From NCBI GenBank assembly GCA_041686485.1, contig JAWLDT010000099.1, positions 1 to 5,035 on the forward strand: DNA of 5,035 nucleotides, written 5' to 3'. A program made the translations under genes and the position numbers. This document shows, piece by piece, positions 1 through 5,035 of this stretch. The stretch's first letter is position 1; every line of letters starts with the position of its first letter. This DNA comes from PUPG01 sp041686485. GTDB lineage: Bacteria > Bacteroidota > Bacteroidia > Bacteroidales > UBA7960. Under the pieces are notes generated by a model. The model ran no database searches. It was not told where the DNA came from and saw nothing but the letters and a program-made list of their open reading frames with translations.

Positions 1-14
1 CCTGGTGTTTTTTC

Positions 15-57
15 TTTGTGTTCGTGGCTTCGTGGTTATTTATTTTCACCACAGAGG
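15..57. repeat. TTYGTG direct repeats with a short inverted repeat
   Basis: Three TTYGTG units occur at 15-20, 21-26 and 29-34. A short hairpin can form from GTGGT (32-36) and ACCAC (48-52) around an 11-base AT-rich loop. On the minus strand the text reads as a series of CCACGAA and CACAAAG words, resembling the dispersed intergenic repeats of many environmental bacteria. No T-run follows on either strand, so it is not a standard terminator. The element may extend past the left edge. Confidence 0.5.
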
Positions 58-222
58 ATCGCAGGTGTTTACGTTGAAGCTTGCTGAGGTCCCCATTGTT
101 AACTTATTGTTCAAGTGTACTGGTTGGTTGCTCAAGCTATTGTATTTTGGTTCATTTAAGCTGCCCTTCAGGGCTGCGTGGATGAAGCCGGCAAAAACCA
201 AAGGTAAGTTGACTGGGCTATA

Positions 223-241
223 CACTTTTCACTTTTCACTT
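223..241. repeat. Short tandem heptamer repeat, CACTTTT x 2.7
   Basis: Units CACTTTT at 223-229 and 230-236 are followed by a partial CACTT at 237-241. On the minus strand this reads as AAGTG and AAAAGTG units starting 2 bases after the kinase stop codon. Similar 7-base repeats are familiar intergenic elements in several bacterial groups. With fewer than three copies, slippage-derived length variation is possible but not demonstrated. Confidence 0.75.
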
Positions 242-243
242 CC

Positions 244-1353
244 TTACGGCAAGCTGCCACACTCCACATCCAGCCATTGCTGCATAAAGGGAAGCAGTTC
301 ATTGCGGGTGGGCGATTTGGAATTCCTGACGTAATATCCGGAGGTGCATACCCCAAGCATCAGGCATTCGCCGGGCGAAAAGCCGCCAAGCCAGGCATTA
401 CAAAATCCCGCGTTGAAATTGTCACCTGCACCGGTGGTCAACTTCGGCCGTTTGGTGTAGGGGCCGTCTATCCAGACCGACTCATCATCGTGATCGATGG
501 CCGCACCATGTACCGGATGGATCACAATGCCTTTGATACCCATTTGCTCACGGATGCTGGCGGCACGGGCGCGGAGATCTTCCTCCTCCTGGTTGCCAAG
601 GACCGAGTTGATGATACGTGACTCATTCTGATTCATGCTGAGGATCGTGTCACAGGGCATACCGGACAGCAGATCCAGGACGGCACGGATATCTTCTTCA
701 TTGCGTTTTTGCGGATCTGCCAGGTCAATAAATACCCGCGGTTTATCCTGCAAATCCCCAATGATGTTTCCGAAAGTTTCAATGATCTCATTCAGGTTGG
801 ACAGCATGGTCCAGTTGGTAAAAGCCACCAGATCCGTATCAGCCAGCAGTTCTTTGAGTTTCTCTTCCGGCAGCTGCTTGTAGAGATTTTCCAGGTTTAC
901 CTCTGTTAACTTGTTCATCTTGCCCAGCATGAGCTTTCCGTCATAGAACTCCAGGGCATCGGTATGACCAGGATCGGTCAGGGAGATCACCTGCCGGCAA
1001 TGGGCACTCATATCATGAAAGACCGGGTCGATCTGATGTTCGCCCAGTGCGCCAATATAGGAGACCTCATGTCCCTGCTCCATGATGGCGTTTGCCATAA
1101 TCGGACCATTACCGCCAAGCTTGGTCTGAACCGGTACCAGTTCAATGTTCGCGCTCAATCCCGCCACAGAGGCGATCCTTTCGGAAAAGTCCATGATCTT
1201 TTTAATCCGTTTGTAATCATCCGGACTGTTTCGTTTGTCAACCACATGAATGATCTCATCCACAAAACCATCAAAACCAGCCACCAGGTGTTTCTTTTCG
1301 GTGTAGTTTGTTAGTTTTTTAAGGGTATGTTGTAGTACATCTGTCTGTTTCAC
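244..1353 (-). CDS. PfkB/ribokinase-family carbohydrate kinase, substrate unassigned
   Basis: This is a predicted cytoplasmic ATP-dependent sugar kinase of the PfkB/ribokinase fold, 369 residues, slightly longer than the usual 300-340. The fold starts at residues 22-33 with a GFDGFVDE segment. The substrate-side glycine motif KLGGNGPIMANA lies at 78-89, an NxxE metal/phosphate motif (NQNE) at 241-244, and the C-terminal signature TTGAGDNFNAGF at 306-317, whose GAGD forms the anion hole with Asp311 as predicted catalytic base. All key motifs are present, so the enzyme should be active. The start is GTG at 1351-1353: no in-frame ATG lies upstream before a stop, and the first internal Met is at residue 54, inside the fold. 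There is no clear Shine-Dalgarno sequence. The gene lies 161 bases after malQ in the same direction. Family membership is secure. Fructokinase, glucokinase-like or another sugar specificity cannot be separated by eye. Confidence 0.93.
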   Translation of the reverse strand: MKQTDVLQHTLKKLTNYTEKKHLVAGFDGFVDEIIHVVDKRNSPDDYKRIKKIMDFSERIASVAGLSANIELVPVQTKLGGNGPIMANAIMEQGHEVSYIGALGEHQIDPVFHDMSAHCRQVISLTDPGHTDALEFYDGKLMLGKMNKLTEVNLENLYKQLPEEKLKELLADTDLVAFTNWTMLSNLNEIIETFGNIIGDLQDKPRVFIDLADPQKRNEEDIRAVLDLLSGMPCDTILSMNQNESRIINSVLGNQEEEDLRARAASIREQMGIKGIVIHPVHGAAIDHDDESVWIDGPYTKRPKLTTGAGDNFNAGFCNAWLGGFSPGECLMLGVCTSGYYVRNSKSPTRNELLPFMQQWLDVECGSLP

Positions 1354-1514
1354 GGCGATCCATTTAATGACACATTCGTATTTTCACGGGATGATGCACC
1401 TTTTTAGCTGATACGATCATCTGTTGTTTTTCTATGTATGGTCTGTTTCCATTAAAGATTTTTTTGTTGTTCTTTCGGGCTGCCGGGGTTGATGGTATCT
1501 TTTAATCATGCCTG
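1354..1514 (-). other. Gap between malQ and the kinase; no convincing gene or promoter
   Basis: The 161 bases contain no TAnnTTTG match on the minus strand and no GC-rich hairpin followed by a T-run, so neither a terminator for malQ nor a separate kinase promoter can be shown. Two minor items occur: a 25-codon open frame directly after malQ (1432-1509) and a weak inverted repeat, GATGAT at 1390-1395 with ATCATC at 1416-1421 around a 20-base loop. The minus-strand sequence is A-rich before the kinase GTG. Read-through from malQ is the simplest model, with lower certainty than for the transporter-malQ pair. Confidence 0.4.
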
Positions 1515-3002
1515 TCAAACACGGCCATACACTTTGGTGATCTTCAGAAGATCCTCTGCATGGGCATCGGTAAGCATATCACCTGTATAACGCCATTTCC
1601 AGTATCCGGGCGATTTCCCCGGAAAGTTCATGCGGGCGTGTTCATCCAGACGAAGGACATCCTGCATGGGGGCGATGGCGAAATGGGATACGGTTGACCA
1701 GGCCAGCCGGATGAAGGACCAGGCCGGGTCATTCTCATCGAGGCAGAAATAGTCACGCATTCGCTGTTTGTCCTCCTCCGGGCTGTGTTTGAACCAGCCC
1801 ACGGTGGTATTGTTGTCGTGGGTGCCTGTATAGACCACGCTGTTTTTGTCATATGTATGCGGGATGAAGTTGTTCTCTTCACCGGAGTCGAAGGCGAATT
1901 GCAGGATTTTCATGCCGGGCATGCCAAAGTCTTCGCGCAGCTCTTCCACATCGGGGGTGATCACACCCAGGTTTTCGGCGATGATGGGTTTTTCGCCCAG
2001 GTGGTCATAGACTGTCTGCAGCATTTCCCTGCCGGGGGTGTCGATCCATTGTCCGTTGATGGCCGTTTCTTCGCCATAGGGGATCGACCAGTAAGCGGCA
2101 AGCCCACGGAAGTGGTCGATGCGCAGGATATCGTAAAGCAGGAAGTTAGCACGGATACGGTCGACCCACCACTTGAAACCATTTTCTCGCTGGTATTGCC
2201 AGTTGTAGATCGGGTTGCCCCACAACTGTCCGGTTGAGCTGAAGTAATCCGGTGGCACACCCGCCACGGTTTTGGGATTCATGTTTTTATCAAAATCAAA
2301 ATTTTCCGGGTTAGCCCAGGCATCCGCGCTGTCGAAAGCGACATAGATAGGCAAATCGCCAATAATTTTGATGTTGTTGATGTTGGCATAGGACTTCAGC
2401 TCCAGCCACTGGTGGTAGAACAGGTACTGCAGGAAGCGATAGAAGTTGATTGACTCCTGAAGGTGCTGATGGTAGCGGTTGAGGGCGTCCGGTTCACGTA
2501 ATTTGATCTGCTCGTCCCACTCCGGCCAGGGTTTGCCGTTGTGGTGAATTTTCAGGGCCATGAAAAAGGCATAATCATCCAGCCACCAATTGTTGCCCGA
2601 CAGGAATGTAGCGAATTGTTTTTTCAGCGGGTGTTCTTCTTCTTTTTCTTTAAAACGGTTGTAGGCCTTTTCAAGCAAATCGTATTTGTAATGAAACACC
2701 TTGCCATAGTCTACGTTGTCGGCAGGGAACTCATTTTCGTCAGGCAGCTCCCCGGGGGTGAGGAGCCCCTGGTCCACAAGGTTTTCAAGATCTATCAGAA
2801 GGGGGTTTCCGGCGAAAGCCGAAAAGCACTGATAAGGAGAGTCCCCGTAGCCGGTGTGCCCCAGGGGCAGTATTTGCCAAAGCTTTTGGCCTGATGCTAC
2901 CAGAAAATCGACAAAACGATAGGCTTCTTTCCCCATGGTCCCTATTCCGTATTTTCCCGGAAGGGATGTGATATGCAATAATATACCGCTGCTTCTTTCC
3001 AT
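1515..3002 (-). CDS. malQ: 4-alpha-glucanotransferase (amylomaltase), GH77
   Basis: MalQ moves a 4-alpha-glucanosyl unit from one malto-oligosaccharide to another, yielding longer glucans plus glucose, in the cytoplasm. At 495 residues it is the short form (Thermus amylomaltase and plant DPE1 type), lacking the extra N-terminal region of the E. coli enzyme and the starch-binding modules of DPE2-like proteins. The N-terminus has the typical SSGILLHITSLPG (residues 4-16) and SPYQCFSAFAGNP (55-67) blocks. The GVPPDYFSSTGQLWGNPIYNW loop that shapes the active site covers 248-268. The catalytic triad is intact by motif: nucleophile Asp296 in RIDHFRG, acid/base Glu343 in IAENLG, and Asp396 in GTHDNN. 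The ATG at 3000-3002 fits the family N-terminus; no Shine-Dalgarno is visible, as is common in Bacteroidota. It lies 34 bases after the transporter stop, supporting one operon for import and processing of alpha-glucans. The usual partner, a maltodextrin phosphorylase, is not in the window. Confidence 0.97.
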   Translation of the reverse strand: MERSSGILLHITSLPGKYGIGTMGKEAYRFVDFLVASGQKLWQILPLGHTGYGDSPYQCFSAFAGNPLLIDLENLVDQGLLTPGELPDENEFPADNVDYGKVFHYKYDLLEKAYNRFKEKEEEHPLKKQFATFLSGNNWWLDDYAFFMALKIHHNGKPWPEWDEQIKLREPDALNRYHQHLQESINFYRFLQYLFYHQWLELKSYANINNIKIIGDLPIYVAFDSADAWANPENFDFDKNMNPKTVAGVPPDYFSSTGQLWGNPIYNWQYQRENGFKWWVDRIRANFLLYDILRIDHFRGLAAYWSIPYGEETAINGQWIDTPGREMLQTVYDHLGEKPIIAENLGVITPDVEELREDFGMPGMKILQFAFDSGEENNFIPHTYDKNSVVYTGTHDNNTTVGWFKHSPEEDKQRMRDYFCLDENDPAWSFIRLAWSTVSHFAIAPMQDVLRLDEHARMNFPGKSPGYWKWRYTGDMLTDAHAEDLLKITKVYGRV

Positions 3003-3036
3003 ACGTTTATTTCAGAATATGATTGATTATTTATAA
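3003..3036 (-). other. Short intra-operon spacer between transporter and malQ
   Basis: This 34-base AT-rich spacer has no hairpin, no TAnnTTTG box and no Shine-Dalgarno-like purine run before the malQ ATG. It supports co-transcription of the two genes and translation start by the low-structure, A-rich leaders usual in Bacteroidota. Confidence 0.6.
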
Positions 3037-4815
3037 TTATTGATTTTCTGCTTCAATAACTTTTTTGATCAGCTTCTCATCCGGGTCGTGGACCACAAAG
3101 ATCATAACAATACCCCCTATGAGCAGGGAAATGCCGCCAAATACCAGTCCGAATATTGGCTGGCCGGGAGCTACAAGACCGATGAACGACCCCAGGATGC
3201 TGGCAGCCACGATCTGTGGCATCACGATAAAGATATTGAACAGTCCCATATACGTACCCATCTTGTGCGACGGCAGGGAGCCGGTAAGGATGGCATAGGG
3301 CATGGCCAGGATGCTGGCCCAGGCGACCCCGACACCAATCATGGAGAGGATGATCCAATTGGGGTTTGGGACTATCAGAATGCTTATGTAACCTATAGCT
3401 CCTAAGAACAGAGCCATGCCATGGGTGTATCTTCTGTTGGTTTTTCGGGCAATTACAGGAAGAAGGAAGGCAATCAGGGCAGCAAACCCATTGTAAACCG
3501 CAAAGGAAACCCCTACCCAGTTGGCTCCCTCATTATATTCTTTTTCTATTTCAGAAAAACGTTGCTGCTCCCTTTCCGGAAGGCCGGCATCCTCTCCGTG
3601 TTGTTGAAAAAAGCGGACGACGCGCATGGATACAACCACTTCACTGGCACCTTCTTTAATGGCATTTTCATACAGTTTAAGGTCTTCCTCAATGTCCGGC
3701 AGGCGATCGGCCCACACGGCATCCTCCTGGTCTTCCATTTGTGCGGCGACCTCGGTGATGGTGGCAATATTATCGGGCTCCATCTTCATGTCGTAATGAT
3801 GGCTCGTAACACCGGGCGTACCGAACGTCCATAAGGTGAATAAGCCGACCCAGGAGAAAAACTGTACGATGGCCAGCTGCCCCATGGTTTTAGGCATGCG
3901 GAACAGGTCATTCAGTACGGTGACAAATCCGTTTTGTGTCCGGTTTCTTTTAATCAGATTTCCGACGATAAATTGTATGACCCCAAAGATGGTAAATCCG
4001 GCCGTCAGAATATACAAATCACTTCGGATGAAATCATACCTGTAGACCAGGAAGGTAAGGATGAGGCCAAGGATGATCCAAAGCACGGAAGGTTTGCTGA
4101 AACGCTGATGCGGAAGGATTTCACCGGCTTTGTGATCCTCCGCTACCCTTTCAGCACCTTTTTCCATTTCTTCAAATTCTTTCAGCTTTTCCGGGGTGTA
4201 CTCGCGGGTGCGGGTAACCGTCCAAAGAACGGCAAAGAAAAACACGAGACCACCAATCAAGAAAGCTATCCTGACAGATGGCGGCACCTGGCCTTCGGGG
4301 GCCACATTGGCTACATTGAACAGGTTGGTCAGGATCCAGGGCAGCATAGAGGCGATAACCGATCCGGTTCCGATGAAGAAGCTTTGCATGGCAAAGCCCC
4401 TGTTTCGCTGGTCGGGCGGTAGCATATCCCCTACAAATGCCCTGAAGGGCTCCATGCACATGTCGATGCTTGCCCCGAGTATCCAGAAGGTACCCACCGC
4501 AATCCATAGTAGGGGAGCGGTGGGGAGGATAATCAAAGCGATCGATGCCAGGATGGCACCTATCAGAAAATAAGGCCGCCTTCGTCCCAGTCGTGTCCAG
4601 GTGTTGTCACTCATATAGCCCACGATGGGCTGTACGATCAATCCGGTAACAGGTGCCGCGATCCATAATATCGGGATAGCCTCAACCTGTGCACCCAGGG
4701 TTTCAAATATCCGGCTGACATTGGCATTCTGTAATGCAAAACCAAACTGAATACCAAAAAAGCCGAAACTCATGTTCCAAATCTGCCAAAAACTCAATCG
4801 CGGCCTGGTTTTCAT
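3037..4815 (-). CDS. MFS/GPH-SLC45-type sugar transporter, probably maltose/malto-oligosaccharide
   Basis: This is a predicted inner-membrane sugar:cation symporter of 592 residues, longer than a typical 400-500-residue MFS carrier. The opening (residues 7-42, SFWQIWNMSFGF then FALQNANVSRIFETLGA) matches the Bacteroidota maltose/malto-oligosaccharide carriers often named MalY or MalT. Hydrophobic segments fall near 11-29, 47-67, 82-100, 102-120, 139-163 and 181-200. A charged cytoplasmic linker (201-240) follows, then two extra segments near 243-260 and 267-288. The second half has segments near 310-334, 432-458, 465-482, 486-510, 518-545 and 553-575. The loop motif RLGRRRP (75-81) and RAFVGD (125-130) resemble conserved motifs of sucrose/SLC45 carriers. 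An acidic insertion of roughly 95 residues (about 337-431) precedes the eighth core helix. The ATG at 4813-4815 is supported by conservation from residue 7. The gene leads the apparent operon with malQ, which favours maltodextrins over sucrose, but the substrate is inferred. Confidence 0.93.
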   Translation of the reverse strand: MKTRPRLSFWQIWNMSFGFFGIQFGFALQNANVSRIFETLGAQVEAIPILWIAAPVTGLIVQPIVGYMSDNTWTRLGRRRPYFLIGAILASIALIILPTAPLLWIAVGTFWILGASIDMCMEPFRAFVGDMLPPDQRNRGFAMQSFFIGTGSVIASMLPWILTNLFNVANVAPEGQVPPSVRIAFLIGGLVFFFAVLWTVTRTREYTPEKLKEFEEMEKGAERVAEDHKAGEILPHQRFSKPSVLWIILGLILTFLVYRYDFIRSDLYILTAGFTIFGVIQFIVGNLIKRNRTQNGFVTVLNDLFRMPKTMGQLAIVQFFSWVGLFTLWTFGTPGVTSHHYDMKMEPDNIATITEVAAQMEDQEDAVWADRLPDIEEDLKLYENAIKEGASEVVVSMRVVRFFQQHGEDAGLPEREQQRFSEIEKEYNEGANWVGVSFAVYNGFAALIAFLLPVIARKTNRRYTHGMALFLGAIGYISILIVPNPNWIILSMIGVGVAWASILAMPYAILTGSLPSHKMGTYMGLFNIFIVMPQIVAASILGSFIGLVAPGQPIFGLVFGGISLLIGGIVMIFVVHDPDEKLIKKVIEAENQ

Positions 4816-4833
4816 AATATAGGATTAAATAAG

Positions 4834-4854
4834 TTTGACGTGTGTAACGGCAAA
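4834..4854. promoter_or_regulatory. Candidate operator: 21-base imperfect palindrome over the promoter
   Basis: The arms TTTGACGT (4834-4841) and ACGGCAAA (4847-4854) are inverted repeats matching at 7 of 8 positions around a 5-base centre. The right arm shares its CAAA with the -7 box and the left arm lies at or just after the predicted transcription start, where a bound repressor would block initiation. Given the freedom in spacer length, one such palindrome in about 220 bases could occur by chance. The location is the main argument. No regulator gene is in the window. Confidence 0.3.
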
Positions 4855-4878
4855 GATAAAAATAAGATAAATCACAAA
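4851..4878 (-). promoter_or_regulatory. Candidate Bacteroidota-type promoter for the transporter-malQ operon
   Basis: On the minus strand TATCTTTG (4858 down to 4851) matches the Bacteroidota -7 consensus TAnnTTTG exactly. A TTTG at 4878-4875, within a T-rich run, could be the -33 element. The 16-base spacing is slightly short for the published consensus, which is a weakness. Transcription would begin near 4843-4847, leaving a leader of about 30 bases before the transporter ATG. An exact -7 match is expected by chance only about once in several thousand bases, so its position just upstream of the first gene is meaningful but not proof. Confidence 0.5.
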
Positions 4879-5035
4879 AAAGAAGTGCCGGATATTCTTG
4901 CCGACACCGCCTTCAAAACGGGATTTAAAGATATATGTTTTTTTGCAACCAATTATCATGCGGCATAGATCTTCCTGATCTCCGGCCATTTTGTTGAACA
5001 AGGGGTTTCATAATAATGTCGAAAGGACGAAATGT

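Larger units (their letters stand above)
1..243. other. Non-coding region downstream of the kinase
   Basis: No credible gene is seen. A forward open frame covering most of it runs on into the 3' end of the kinase on the opposite strand and lacks recognisable protein features. The region contains the two repeats listed separately and a 12-base quasi-palindrome, GCCCTTCAGGGC, at 163-174. That palindrome could form only a 5-bp stem and has no T-run on the minus strand, so no intrinsic terminator for the kinase is evident. Confidence 0.5.

Noticed and set aside
163..174. Intrinsic terminator after the kinase
   Set aside because: The stem is only about 5 bp and no T-run follows it on the minus strand.
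5..334. Forward open frame of 109 codons at the left edge
   Set aside because: It runs into the 3' end of the kinase on the opposite strand, has low-complexity repeat-derived sequence at its start and shows no recognisable domain.
1390..1421. Hairpin or riboswitch in the malQ-kinase gap
   Set aside because: The arms are only 6 bp around a 20-base loop, with no compensating structure and no recognisable riboswitch core.
1785..2237. Forward open frame of 150 codons opposite malQ
   Set aside because: It lies fully antisense to a well-conserved GH77 gene with intact catalytic motifs; it is a shadow frame, as are the other long frames opposite malQ, the kinase and the transporter.
3520..3807. 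Frameshift or gene fusion inside the transporter
   Set aside because: The reading frame is continuous and the helices before and after the insertion are in order for a single MFS carrier, so this is an insertion within one protein.
3934..4422. Forward open frame of 162 codons opposite the transporter
   Set aside because: The minus strand encodes clear membrane helices and family motifs here; the forward translation is hydrophilic, without any family signature.
1..5035. tRNA, rRNA, CRISPR array or insertion sequence
   Set aside because: No tRNA-like cloverleaf, rRNA block, regularly spaced repeat or transposase-like frame was seen on either strand.

Overview
The window holds three complete protein genes, all on the minus strand and in one direction. 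Read from right to left they are a 12- to 14-helix sugar transporter of the MFS/GPH-SLC45 type, a GH77 4-alpha-glucanotransferase (malQ), and a PfkB/ribokinase-fold sugar kinase. The transporter and malQ are 34 bases apart and are almost certainly co-transcribed. The kinase follows after a 161-base gap and may or may not be on the same message. Nothing marks the window as phage, plasmid or a recent insertion.

The source looks like a member of the Bacteroidota. The transporter's N-terminus closely resembles the maltose/malto-oligosaccharide MFS carriers known from that phylum. None of the three genes has a convincing Shine-Dalgarno sequence. The only good promoter candidate, upstream of the transporter, matches the Bacteroidota -7 consensus TAnnTTTG rather than a sigma-70 type -10 box. 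Genus cannot be named from this sequence alone.

Layout: 1-243 is a non-coding tail downstream of the kinase. It has two kinds of short direct repeat (TTYGTG units near 15-34 and CACTTTT heptamers at 223-241) and a short quasi-palindrome, but no clear intrinsic terminator. The kinase occupies 244-1353, a gap with no good gene 1354-1514, malQ 1515-3002, a 34-base spacer 3003-3036, and the transporter 3037-4815. The stretch 4816-5035 is upstream sequence with the candidate promoter, a 21-base imperfect palindrome overlapping it, and possible gene ends at the window edge.

Functional reading: the transporter would bring maltose or malto-oligosaccharides across the inner membrane. MalQ would rearrange them into longer glucans and free glucose, and a sugar kinase could phosphorylate a released or co-imported monosaccharide. 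The kinase substrate cannot be read from the sequence. I found no dramatic new system. The points most worth checking are the large acidic insertion in the transporter, the unassigned kinase in an alpha-glucan context, and the palindrome over the promoter.
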